Shown here piece after piece: positions 1-7,232 of a stretch of 52,248 nucleotides of DNA; the first letter of the stretch is position 1; each line of letters starts with the position of its first letter. Below the pieces are notes generated by a model that saw only the letters and a list, made by a program, of their open reading frames with translations, was not told where the DNA came from and did not search any database. Source of the stretch: Candidatus Magnetocorallium paracelense (GTDB taxonomy: Bacteria > Nitrospirota > Thermodesulfovibrionia > Thermodesulfovibrionales > Magnetobacteriaceae); the NCBI GenBank assembly GCA_029001845.1, contig JAREWP010000027.1:1-52248 (forward strand), read 5' to 3'. The position numbers and the translations under genes are program-made.

Positions 1-1758
1 CAGATGAGTAGCGCTTTGTTTCCCCTGGTTTTTATTCCTTTTGGATTGTATGGAACTCTCCCCTTCTACTAATCCTCCGCTTCCACCGTATTTGAAGAAG
101 TTAATAATGACTTGCAGGTGCTCTGCCTGAGCAGACAGTTCCTCAGACATTGTGGCCATCTCCTCGGAGGCGCTTGCGTTTTGTTGTATTACCTGATCCA
201 ACTGCTGAATAGACTTATTAATTTGTTCGGCTCCTGTATTCTGCTCCGCCGAAGATGCACTGATTTCCTGCACAAGTTCGGCAGTCTTCTGTATGTCAGG
301 TACAAGCTTGTCCAGTAAATCACCGGCTTGCTCCGCTACCTCTACACTGGAAGTCGCTATCTCTGTTATCTCTCCGGCAGCCTGCTGGCTCCTTTCCGCA
401 AGCTCCCTCACCTCTGCGGCGACTACGGCGAAACCCTTTCCGTGCTCACCGGCACGAGCTGCCTCTATAGCTGCATTTAACGCCAATAGATTGGTCTGTC
501 TTGATATCTCTCCAATTATGGATATTTTGTCAGAGATATCCTTCATGGCCTTAACTGTCTTTTTTACCGATTCACCACTTTCTTTCGCATCTTTGGAGGC
601 CTTTAATGCAATCTTCTCGGTTTGCAGGGCATTCTCGGAATTCTGTTTTATATTGGATGCTATCTGTTCCATGGACGATGACGCCTCTTCAGCTGCAGCA
701 GCCTGTTCAGTGGCGCCTTGAGACATCTCCTCGGATGTTGAACTCATCTCTCCGCTTGCATCTGCAACATTATTCGTGGCTGCTGCGGCTTCATCAACCT
801 GATGAAGGATATTTCTTGTTACAACAGTGGATAAAATAATTCCAATTAACAAGACAGAGAGTGTAATTATAATTGAAATATTGTTGGTATCCTCTGTCAT
901 TTGAATCATCTCTCTAACCATGCTGTCTCCTTCACCCTCCATTTCAGAAACAATAGTCGCAATATCCTGAATAGCGGTATCGGCGGCAACATCAAAATCC
1001 TCCATCGCCAGGTTGCCCTTATCCCAATTTTCATGATATGCGTTAAACATGCTATAGCCTTTATCCCACATGAGGCTCAACTCGTGCTTCAATTTTTCCA
1101 TCTTTTTAACATGTTCCACTTCTCCGTTAGATCTATTGATATAGATCGATTCTTCTATATGCCTGTAAGCTGAATCCAAATTCGGCTTAGCTTCTTCTGC
1201 TATGACCGCCTTATCTTTGGTTAGAGAGGCATCAGTAAAAAACTGCCATAAATTGGCGACATTTAATTGCAGTTGTTTGCTGATTTTAATTTCATCCTGC
1301 ACAGATTTGTAATTGAGAATATCAGATCGAAATTCATCTATTTCTCCAATTAAATATATGGCAAAGAGAACTACTATGGAAATAACCACTCCGAATGATA
1401 GATACAATTTTTTGCTTAAGCTCCATCTGTTAAGAATGTTTAAACCTACATTTCTTTTAAACAGTAAATAGAGAACTGCCAGTAATAACACTCCCACTCC
1501 TATAGCTGTCCATGTATTACCGAATATACTCTTTACGTGTGTATCAACACTTTTCTGTGCATACCCTCTCCGTACTTCTCCCTGGCCCCTCATTTTTGTC
1601 ACAGCCTCTTCATTACTGAATTTGTCAGTGTATACTTTCCTCTCGCTTTCTGCGTACCGTCCTTCCTGCACAGAATCGGAAGCAAGAATTTCATTTAACG
1701 GAATCAATACCATCAATGCAATACTTATATAGTACACCAACTTAGGTTTTTCTGGCAT
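1..1758 (-). CDS. Methyl-accepting chemotaxis protein, 5' end replaced by an IS end, 3' end outside window
   Basis: Membrane chemoreceptor that would signal to CheA/CheW. Reading from 1758 downward gives an unbroken frame of 586 residues to the window edge. There is a signal-like hydrophobic start (about 10-26), membrane segments at about 83-99, 118-138 and 278-298, a helical extracytoplasmic domain between the last two, then the signalling coiled coil. The hairpin tip is diagnostic: [20 protein letters not shown] at about 422-441. The HAMP linker expected after the last membrane segment is missing: the chain goes from [13 protein letters not shown] straight into the methylation-helix type sequence [18 protein letters not shown]. 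The present ATG lies in the terminal inverted repeat of the IS630 element. The likely original start, with a good SD, is at 2957 on the far side of the element. Expression is therefore doubtful. The family call is very secure. Confidence 0.93.
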   Translation of the reverse strand, partial: MPEKPKLVYYISIALMVLIPLNEILASDSVQEGRYAESERKVYTDKFSNEEAVTKMRGQGEVRRGYAQKSVDTHVKSIFGNTWTAIGVGVLLLAVLYLLFKRNVGLNILNRWSLSKKLYLSFGVVISIVVLFAIYLIGEIDEFRSDILNYKSVQDEIKISKQLQLNVANLWQFFTDASLTKDKAVIAEEAKPNLDSAYRHIEESIYINRSNGEVEHVKKMEKLKHELSLMWDKGYSMFNAYHENWDKGNLAMEDFDVAADTAIQDIATIVSEMEGEGDSMVREMIQMTEDTNNISIIITLSVLLIGIILSTVVTRNILHQVDEAAAATNNVADASGEMSSTSEEMSQGATEQAAAAEEASSSMEQIASNIKQNSENALQTEKIALKASKDAKESGESVKKTVKAMKDISDKISIIGEISRQTNLLALNAAIEAARAGEHGKGFAVVAAEVRELAERSQQAAGEITEIATSSVEVAEQAGDLLDKLVPDIQKTAELVQEISASSAEQNTGAEQINKSIQQLDQVIQQNASASEEMATMSEELSAQAEHLQVIINFFKYGGSGGLVEGESSIQSKRNKNQGKQSATHL

Positions 1759-1860
1759 ATTAATTGCTATACAGGCACTTTTGGCCTAGAAAACCAAAGC
1801 ATAAATGTAGTACCCTTATAAGTCGTAGAGTATTTCAAACTTTAGACTAAAAGGGGAAAA

Positions 1861-2346
1861 ATGAAAATAACAGAATATGTATTCACTGATAATGAAGTCA
1901 TACTTCTCAGTGAATACAGAGATAACCAGAATGATTCTCGTTTGCAAATGAGGTTCATTGCCATGTTACTTCTTGCAAAAGGATCAGATATTTCATTTAT
2001 CAGCTCTATTGTTGGTAAAGATATAAAAACGATTGAGAACTGGTTTCATCAATACACAACAAAAGGAATTGACAGCCTAAATTCATTTCAATACAAGCCT
2101 AAAAAAACTTTTCTTAAAAAAGAGGAAATTCAAGACCTGGTTTGTTGGGTAAGGAATACAAATCCTTCTAAAGTCAAGGAGATTAGACAATATATTATAG
2201 AGCATTTCAAAGTTATCTATAGTGATGAGGCGGTACGAGTTCTTCTGAAAAAAAATGGCCTCAAGGTGTTACGACCCAAAGTTATTCCAGGTGATCCTCC
2301 CAGTGAGGAAGAGCAAAAAAAAACATCAAAAAATACTTTGACATGA
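1861..2346 (+). CDS. IS630-family transposase, N-terminal part (DNA-binding)
   Basis: 161 residues with a helix-turn-helix-like region at about 25-75 (FISSIVGKDIKTIENWFHQY) and a second winged-helix-type segment up to about 135, as in IS630/Tc1 transposases, where this half binds the terminal repeats. The frame ends at a TGA just after the run of nine A at 2315-2323. A -1 shift on that run joins it to the catalytic half, giving a product of about 348 residues through ...EEQKKNIKKYFDMKSS. This looks like the usual frameshift or slippage arrangement rather than decay, because both halves are otherwise intact. Confidence 0.85.
   Translation: MKITEYVFTDNEVILLSEYRDNQNDSRLQMRFIAMLLLAKGSDISFISSIVGKDIKTIENWFHQYTTKGIDSLNSFQYKPKKTFLKKEEIQDLVCWVRNTNPSKVKEIRQYIIEHFKVIYSDEAVRVLLKKNGLKVLRPKVIPGDPPSEEEQKKTSKNTLT
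2315..2323 (+). promoter_or_regulatory. A9 slippery run between the two transposase frames
   Basis: Nine consecutive A follow GAAGAGC. Slippage by -1 here, by the ribosome or RNA polymerase, puts the N-terminal frame into the catalytic frame with no stop between. Homopolymer A runs serve this purpose in many insertion sequences. That it is used here is inference. Confidence 0.6.
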
Positions 2347-2906
2347 AATCATCCTGCGAACCAGCAACGGTATTTCTGTTCGGAGATGGCATGCATCTGG
2401 TTCATCAAAATGTCCCGGGGCTCTGCTGGGGAGACCCTAAAAGCCCTCCAGTGCTAAAAACCAATACAGGCCGGGAGCGATTAAACATATTAGGCGCATA
2501 CAATCCGGATACCTATAAATTCATTCATCTTACAGGGGAAGAGAATTGTGATGCAAAACGAGCCATCATGTACTTCGAAGTTATAATAAACTTCTATGAT
2601 AGTGCTCCTAAAATCGTTTTGTTTTTGGATAATGCTAAATATTTTAAAGCAGAAATTGTCTCTAAATGGCTTAAAGATCATCCTGTACTTCAATTAGAAT
2701 TTTTACCGGCTTATGCTCCAAACTTAAATCTTATTGAGCGGTTTTGGCGCTTTGTAAAAGAGAAGCTGGTTAAAAATACATATTATGAAAAATACAAAAC
2801 CTTTAGAGCAAAAGTTTTTCAATTGCTTAACCATGTCGATGAATATGTTAGTGAACTTAAAACTTTAATGGTTGAAAAGTTTGAAATCATTAAAACTAAA
2901 GCATAA
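2343..2906 (+). CDS. IS630-family transposase, catalytic DDE part
   Basis: 187 residues containing the RNase H-like DDE core: D15 in LFGDGMH, D96 in LFLDNAKYF and E132 in NLNLIERFWRF. The D-E spacing of about 35 is typical for IS630. It cuts and joins DNA at the inverted repeats during transposition into TA. The ATG overlaps the stop of the upstream half (ATGA-type arrangement), so it could be made separately. The conserved sequence continues upstream in this frame through KKYFD, which argues that the natural product is the frameshift fusion. Confidence 0.88.
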   Translation: MKSSCEPATVFLFGDGMHLVHQNVPGLCWGDPKSPPVLKTNTGRERLNILGAYNPDTYKFIHLTGEENCDAKRAIMYFEVIINFYDSAPKIVLFLDNAKYFKAEIVSKWLKDHPVLQLEFLPAYAPNLNLIERFWRFVKEKLVKNTYYEKYKTFRAKVFQLLNHVDEYVSELKTLMVEKFEIIKTKA

Positions 2907-2933
2907 AACATGCCAGAAAAACCTAAGTTGGAT

Positions 2934-2969
2934 TACTATAAGAATAAATCTTTTCATCTTGTCCTCCTT
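2934..2969 (-). other. Severed 5' end of the chemoreceptor gene (SD and original start codon)
   Basis: On the minus strand, the SD AAGGAGGAC (2961-2969) stands three bases before ATG (2957-2955), followed by codons for MKRFILIV up to the IS junction. A Lys-Arg then hydrophobic start fits the signal-like segment that continues on the other side of the element ([13 protein letters not shown]). If both flanking TA copies are kept, the joined frame is continuous. If one is removed it is off by two bases, so the ancestral junction is not fully resolved. Confidence 0.65.
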
Positions 2970-3023
2970 ATCTCTCAGTATGTATAATCATAAAATCTCT
3001 AGATTGAATAAGCTGATCTTCAG

Positions 3024-3218
3024 TTATATTCCCTCCTTTCCAGCCTCTGCATATTTAAAAGCGTGTTTTTTGTATATCTCACAAATTTCATAATTTTTTT
3101 TACAAAAGTGTATGATTTTCCACGTATCCAGACTCATACCTGTTGCTACATAGCATTCTCCATATGCTTTTTTTAATAATGGACAATATGTTTCTTTTAA
3201 TGAATTATATTTTGTCAT
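3024..3218 (-). CDS. Small Cys-rich protein of unknown function
   Basis: 64 residues, starting with MTKYNSLKETYCPLLKKAY. Four cysteines are arranged CPLLKKAYGEC ... FCKKNYEIC with aromatic and Lys-rich surroundings, which suggests a small zinc- or iron-sulfur-binding fold, although no named family is recognised. A GGTGGGTGAGGG stretch precedes the ATG. It lies 66 bp upstream of the original chemoreceptor start on the same strand, so the two were probably co-transcribed before the IS inserted. Small Cys-rich proteins next to sensors may work as accessory or redox factors, but that is only inference. Confidence 0.55.
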   Translation of the reverse strand: MTKYNSLKETYCPLLKKAYGECYVATGMSLDTWKIIHFCKKNYEICEIYKKHAFKYAEAGKEGI

Positions 3219-3282
3219 CCCTCACCCACCTTGGATATAATAAGAACCATGCCTGAACTCTTAAGCAACTTTAAGTACCTAA

Positions 3283-3460
3283 GGGACTCGAAAATTACTA
3301 ATATACCATAACACATCCCGTCTTCAGGCCAGCTTTGGGTGCGCCTCAATCGCAAAATCCTCAACATAGCGCTGCTATGCCTCCGGTTTTGCTCAATCGT
3401 TGCACCCAAATCTGACCTAAATCCGGGGCGATCCAGGTATATTAGTAATTCGCGAGTCCC
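3283..3460. repeat. 178-bp perfectly centred imperfect palindrome (MITE-like)
   Basis: Left end GGGACTCGAAAATTACTAAT and right end ATTAGTAATTCGCGAGTCCC are complementary, as are the inner arms TTTGGGTGC / GCACCCAAA and the core ATAGCGCTGCTAT. The symmetry axis falls exactly at 3371/3372, so the two arms have equal length with no indels. The element has no gene of its own. It could be a non-autonomous element moved by a transposase acting on its ends, or a long hairpin at the RNA level. It occupies most of the gap between the small Cys protein and the PepSY protein. Confidence 0.7.
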
Positions 3461-3542
3461 TAAAATTGTAACACTTACGGTCCTAAATACATTCACCTGT
3501 AAGGTGAAGCTTATTATTGTCATGAGATCAACACTTTCTTTT

Positions 3543-3580
3543 GCTGAAGGCTGATAGCTGATAGCTGACTGCCGTTTTTA
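3543..3580. repeat. Solo arm of the TCAGC-rich dispersed repeat
   Basis: GCTGAAGGCTGATAGCTGATAGCTGACTGC followed by a T-rich tail matches one end of the roughly 150-bp elements found at 7016, 12081, 14025, 30781 and 44440. Only one arm is present here. The rest of the gap to 3648 shows no gene. Confidence 0.6.
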
Positions 3581-3648
3581 GTTAATGGATAATCCTTAAA
3601 TCGTCATTCGTCAATTAGAAATCTGTAAAAGTCACTGCCTGCGGCAGT

Positions 3649-4188
3649 TTAGCCTGACAGGCCGACTGCTGTCAGAAAAAGTGCTGTTCCACACACTACC
3701 AGTATATAATCAATAACAGTGTATCTAAGTAAAAAAAGCGCAGTTATGACTGTTATTATAATGAAAACCGACAAGATATCGGACAACACAATCCATGATT
3801 TTCCTGTTTTAACAGCCTTATGGAGGTTGTTGAAAAGTGTAATCGGCTGTTTCGGCATTTTCTCTACTTTTTCCATGACTCCCTCTGACGGTTTTATAAT
3901 GTATGTTGTTTTCCCGTGAGAGCCGTAGAGGAGTTCGATAGTTTCATTGCCTTTTATTCTTATCACCTTTGGATCGTCGCTCCTTTTTACCTGGCCTTTA
4001 TAAAAATCAATAAATGACCGCATTTCTCCTGTGTCTGATAGAGGGACACGATGGGTTGATCTCTCTTTATTGATAAAATACTCAAAGCTCTTTCTGTGAT
4101 TCAAAAGTATCCCTGTAATAGAGTAAAAGATGACGATTACCGCAGTTATCAGTCCGCAATAGCGGTGTATCTTAATCAACATACGCAT
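3649..4188 (-). CDS. PepSY-associated transmembrane protein
   Basis: 179 residues. The N-terminal membrane helix carries the signature HRYCGLITAVIVIFYSITG (8-26), followed by a basic segment LLNHRKS, an extracytoplasmic PepSY-like stretch of about 90 residues (RIKGNETIELLYG), the motif LHKAVKTGKSW, and two closing membrane helices. This is the architecture of the PepSY_TM-like family, inner-membrane proteins often linked to metal or haem uptake and periplasmic redox. A cobalamin riboswitch on the same strand lies about 400 bp upstream, which hints at a metal or corrinoid connection, but the distance is large. No SD is obvious at the ATG. Confidence 0.75.
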   Translation of the reverse strand: MRMLIKIHRYCGLITAVIVIFYSITGILLNHRKSFEYFINKERSTHRVPLSDTGEMRSFIDFYKGQVKRSDDPKVIRIKGNETIELLYGSHGKTTYIIKPSEGVMEKVEKMPKQPITLFNNLHKAVKTGKSWIVLSDILSVFIIITVITALFLLRYTVIDYILVVCGTALFLTAVGLSG

Positions 4189-4570
4189 ATATTACAAATT
4201 AACGTCCTTCGACGGATGTTTAAATGCCGCCGTAGGCTTTAGCCTGCGCCCGGGTTCAGCTGACCAACAGTTCGGGCAGGCTAAAGCCTGCGGCGACATT
4301 TTTTGCTCCCTCTCCCCATTTGAAGGGGGAGAGGAGACCTGAAAGGAATTTCTTTGAAATTCCTTTTAATAAACTTGACTTGACAGGGGTAAGTTTACTA
4401 TTAAATAGAACCATTTTTTTGTAAAATGGCTGACTGCTATACATCAAGTTAGTGTTCAAATATTTTTATTTATTTTATCTTAAGTGTCTGTGGATGAGTA
4501 AAAATAAGGTTATTTGACGCTTGAGTATAAAAGAAAAAAGGACAGTTTAAAAAAGGGTGTAGTAGTTATA
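4189..4570. other. Non-coding stretch between riboswitch and PepSY gene
   Basis: Apart from the short inverted repeat at 4224-4299, nothing here looks like a gene. A 67-codon open frame on the minus strand (4256-4459) runs through the repeat and has no recognisable motif or SD. The stretch may be the remains of the riboswitch-controlled gene, but no protein homology can be read from it. Confidence 0.4.
4224..4299. repeat. Short inverted repeat (GGCTTTAGCCTGC arms)
   Basis: GCCGCCGTAGGCTTTAGCC near 4225 is mirrored by GGCTAAAGCCTGCGGCGAC near 4280, with about 30 bp between. Each arm also contains a small palindrome (GGCTTTAGCC / GGCTAAAGCC). It is of the kind scattered between genes in many bacterial genomes. 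It lies just upstream of the PepSY gene start. Confidence 0.6.
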
Positions 4571-4746
4571 AAGATCACCTCCCGAGAGGTTTTCGTTCGA
4601 ACAGGTCTTCCGGCTTAGGGCTGCCTACTTACCCACCTTCCCGGAGAATACAGTGTTTTTTTACTCCAGTGGTTTAAAGGGCTTTCGTTCCCGTTACGGC
4701 TGCTGGGCAGCGGGAGATTCTCACTCCTCTTCCACACATTCGAACG
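4571..4746 (-). promoter_or_regulatory. Cobalamin riboswitch with SD-containing hairpin, apparently orphaned
   Basis: Read on the minus strand, a closing stem CGTTCGAA ... TTCGAACG (4746 to 4594) encloses the conserved B12-box pieces in order: GTGAGAATC, CAGCAGCCGTAACGGG, CCACTG, CCGGGAAGGTGGGTAAGTAG and AGCCCTAAGCCGGAAGACCTG. Just downstream, CCTCTCGGGAGG forms a hairpin whose 3' arm is part of GGAGGTGATC, a full match to the 16S anti-SD. This looks like a translation-control platform for adenosylcobalamin-type ligands. No ATG follows at normal spacing: only ATA and a frame that closes after 19 codons. The controlled gene is probably lost or decayed. The next minus-strand gene is the PepSY protein about 400 bp on. 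Confidence 0.85.
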
Positions 4747-4815
4747 TTTAGAGTGGATTTAACTTTAACATTTTAGCAGATCGGCGCTAATTTATTCAAT
4801 ATCACAATCAATACC

Positions 4816-4935
4816 ATTAACTTAAGGGGTGAAGGACCTTCCGACGGAAGCGGGTCATGTTTGAGAAGGCGCAGCGTAGCGGAGCCTTCGAGTTTAGCCG
4901 CTGAAGGCGGATGGTGCTTTACTCCTTAAGTTAAT
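4816..4935 (-). repeat. 120-bp palindromic repeat, copy 1 (reverse orientation)
   Basis: The element begins ATTAACTTAAGG and ends CCTTAAGTTAAT. It is the reverse complement of the copies at 8887-9006 and 33850-33969 and has exactly the same length. Inner arms GGGGTGAAGGACC and GGTGCTTTACTCC are only partly complementary here. The centre holds GAAGGCGCAGCGTAGCGGAGCCTTC. There is no coding content. It sits between the riboswitch and a PAS-like fragment. Confidence 0.85.
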
Positions 4936-4995
4936 GACAGTGATATCACAATTATAATCCATCTGAAATCGCTGACCTTTGTAAATAAGACGACA

Positions 4996-5178
4996 ATGAC
5001 GGAGATACCTGAGATAACGACAGAGACACAGGAGACGATGATGCTGATAAACGAACCTCCTTCACTGAATGCTTACAAAAAATGTATAATTAAAGAAAGT
5101 GAGCATCCGGTTATCATCACCAGGCTTTCAACAAAAAAACTGTTATACATAAAAGAAACAGATTTATGCCGGATATAA
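4996..5178 (+). pseudogene. Short ORF with PAS-like start, probable gene fragment
   Basis: A 60-codon frame. Its middle part (LNAYKKCIIKESEHPVIITR then LSTKKLLYI) resembles the opening strand and helix of PAS domains in sensor kinases and cyclases, where a xPVxITRLSxxKxLYxN pattern is common. The frame stops right after, with no kinase or cyclase following and no SD before the ATG. It is best read as the leftover of a PAS sensor gene. The resemblance is short, so this is a weak call. Confidence 0.3.
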
Positions 5179-5257
5179 AGTTACCAACACTCGGTTATTA
5201 CCCTGAATTTCCCGGAAAGACAAAAGCAAACCACTCTTTGTCGGAGGAACTAACCAA

Positions 5258-7015
5258 ATGAAACTACCGATTAACAGTAAAGCAAAGAGGCTTCCATATG
5301 GGATGGCTGATTTTGTAAGTATTCGCCGGGAGAATTTCTATTATGTGGATAAAACAAAATATATACCTCTGTTGGAGAAAGCAGGAAAGTATATCTTTTT
5401 AATAAGACCGAGAAGATTTGGCAAGTCTCTCTGGCTGACCACTCTGGCCTGTTATTATGACATATTTCTTGAGGACAAATATGAAACGGTTTTTAAAGAC
5501 ACATACATCTATGACAATCCCACTGAGGAAAAGAGTTCCTATCTGTTACTGAATTTTAATTTCTCAGTGGTAAATCCCGCTCTTTTAAAAGTGGAGAGAT
5601 CATTTGAAGAGCATTGTGAAAATGTATTCTTTATGTTTAAGGAAAAATACAGAAAAATTCTAGGTGATTCATTTTACAGGGAGATAGAAAAGCGAAGCAC
5701 TAGTTATTCTAAACTCGATTTTATATTTAAGTACACCGGACTTGAGGGATTAAAGGTGCTTGTGGAAATAGATGAGTATGACAATTTCGCCAATACGATT
5801 TTAACAACTGAGGGACAGGAGAGGTACAGGGCTTTTACTCATGGGGAGGGATTTTTCAGGCATTTCTTTAATGTGTTGAAGGGAGGTGCAAGTGATTCTT
5901 CTTCAGGTTTGGCCAGGTTATACATAACGGGGGTTTCTCCGGTTACCATGGATGATGTAACCAGCGGATTTAATATAGGAAAAAACATAACCCTGTCCCC
6001 TGAGTTTAATGAGATGATAGGCTTCTCAATGGAAGAGGTGCTTGAAATGCTGGAGTATTATAAAGAGGTTCATGTAATAGAAGAGGAGATAGAGTATCAT
6101 TATGATATCATGTCCAAGTGGTACGACAACTACAGATTTTCAAGGAAAGCAAAAAACCAAGTATTTAACTCTGATATGGTTCTTTATTATATAGACAGTT
6201 TTATCCTGTCAGGCTGCATGCCTGATAACCTGATCGATCAGAATGTAAAAACGGATTATAGTAAGCTGAGGCATTTGATAATGTTAGACAGGGAGTTAAA
6301 CGGAAATTTTGGTAAACTGAAGGAGATAATAGAGGATAATGAAATCAGCTCTACCATAAACATCAGCTTTCCCGTGGAGGAGATACTATATCCTGAAAAC
6401 TTTATATCCCTTTTGTACTTTTTGGGGCTTTTGACAATAGACGATGAGAGAGAGGAGAGTGTTTTGTTGAAGATCCCCAATGAGACGATAAAGAGACTAT
6501 TTTATGGATATTTGAGGAGAGGATATGAGGATACGGGCAAGTTCAGGATTGATGTTTATGAATTCAACAAACTGATGAGAAAGATGGCGATGGAAGGCGA
6601 ATGGGAGGAGGTGTTTGAATTTCTGGCCAAAGAGATAAAGATACAGACCGGGATAAGGGATTATCTGAGCGGAGAAAAGGTGATCGTCGGATTTTTACTT
6701 GCCTATTTGAATATAACGGGTTATTATTTGATCCAAAGCGAGGTTGAGAGCAACAAGGGCTATGCGGATTTGATATTGGAACCCTTCAGGGCCAGGTATG
6801 GAGGGATAGGGTATGGATATTTGATAGAGGTAAAGTATATAAATAGGGGAGAGTATAGTGAGGAGAAGAAGAAGGAGAAGGAGGTCGAGGCGAGGAAGCA
6901 GTTGGATATGTATGGTAAGGATCCAAGAATAGAGAGAATAAGTGAGAATCATAAATTGAGGAGGCTTATTTTGGTGTTTTCAGGTTGGGAGTTGGTTTAT
7001 ATGGAAGAGGTGTAA
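5258..7015 (+). CDS. AAA-ATPase-like protein with C-terminal PD-(D/E)XK nuclease domain
   Basis: 585 residues, with GGAGG at good distance before the ATG. The N-terminal AAA-ATPase-like domain opens with LPYGMADFVSIRRE and YYVDKTKYI, then a P-loop variant RPRRFGKS at 50-57, and an acidic Walker B-like stretch VLVEIDEYDNF. The C-terminus carries a PD-(D/E)XK nuclease-type core: YADLILEP followed by LIEVKYI near 500-535. This two-domain family is widespread in anaerobic bacteria, often in many copies. Its role is unproven, with proposals of DNA processing or a mobile or defence-like function. The last 100 codons are strongly purine-rich. A TCAGC-rich repeat begins directly after the stop codon. 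Confidence 0.88.
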   Translation: MKLPINSKAKRLPYGMADFVSIRRENFYYVDKTKYIPLLEKAGKYIFLIRPRRFGKSLWLTTLACYYDIFLEDKYETVFKDTYIYDNPTEEKSSYLLLNFNFSVVNPALLKVERSFEEHCENVFFMFKEKYRKILGDSFYREIEKRSTSYSKLDFIFKYTGLEGLKVLVEIDEYDNFANTILTTEGQERYRAFTHGEGFFRHFFNVLKGGASDSSSGLARLYITGVSPVTMDDVTSGFNIGKNITLSPEFNEMIGFSMEEVLEMLEYYKEVHVIEEEIEYHYDIMSKWYDNYRFSRKAKNQVFNSDMVLYYIDSFILSGCMPDNLIDQNVKTDYSKLRHLIMLDRELNGNFGKLKEIIEDNEISSTINISFPVEEILYPENFISLLYFLGLLTIDDEREESVLLKIPNETIKRLFYGYLRRGYEDTGKFRIDVYEFNKLMRKMAMEGEWEEVFEFLAKEIKIQTGIRDYLSGEKVIVGFLLAYLNITGYYLIQSEVESNKGYADLILEPFRARYGGIGYGYLIEVKYINRGEYSEEKKKEKEVEARKQLDMYGKDPRIERISENHKLRRLILVFSGWELVYMEEV

Positions 7016-7124
7016 AGCAGTCAGCGGTCAGCCTTCAGCTATGGAGAGAATTGATGTTATGCCAATAATAAGCTTCGCCTTATGGATGAATATGTTTTGA
7101 ACCATAAAGTATTGCAATTGAATT
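7016..7124. repeat. TCAGC-rich dispersed repeat, copy 1 (right part degraded)
   Basis: It starts GCAGTCAGCGGTCAGCC immediately after the stop codon of the AAA-ATPase gene and shares the middle ATAATAAGCTTCGCCTTATGG and CATAAAGTATTGCAATT with the other copies. The right arm has diverged. A further arm-like piece CAGTCTTCAGCCTTCAGTC lies at 7182-7200, just before the antiporter gene. Confidence 0.7.
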
Positions 7125-7232
7125 TGGTGCGTTGATCAATAAAAAGCTTATAGTTTTCTCGATAATGTATGTTTTACTTAACAGTCTTCAGCCTTCAGTC
7201 TATACACCTAAATAGTTACGGAGTTATTTAAT

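Larger units (their letters stand above)
1735..2933 (+). mobile_element. IS630-family insertion sequence, about 1.2 kb
   Basis: The element is bounded by inverted repeats: CTTAGGTTTTTCTGGCAT at 1741-1758 and its exact complement at 2910-2927, extended by CCAA/TTGG on the outside. TA dinucleotides flank both ends (1733-1734 and 2934-2935), as expected for IS630-type insertion at TA, although the outermost two bases of the ends differ. It carries one transposase split over two frames. The insertion separates the chemoreceptor gene at 1-1758 from its probable start codon and SD at 2955-2969. Exact end positions are uncertain by one or two bases. Confidence 0.88.

Noticed and set aside
112-1173. 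Open frames on the plus strand across the first 1.2 kb
   Set aside because: They are shadows of the chemoreceptor gene, which is open on the minus strand through the window edge and carries the conserved signalling hairpin.
3215-3523. 102-codon minus-strand frame overlapping the small Cys protein start
   Set aside because: It is translated from the 178-bp palindrome and has no family resemblance or SD.
4256-4459. 67-codon frame downstream of the riboswitch
   Set aside because: It runs through an intergenic inverted repeat, has no SD and no recognisable domain, so I do not accept it as the riboswitch target.
4571-4590. Plus-strand GATCACCTCC considered as a 16S rRNA 3' end
   Set aside because: No other 16S sequence lies nearby; on the minus strand it is an SD placed in the hairpin right after the cobalamin riboswitch.
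5258-7015. AAA-ATPase/PD-(D/E)XK protein as part of a defence island
   Set aside because: It stands alone, with no partner defence genes around it, and the family is common as scattered single copies.
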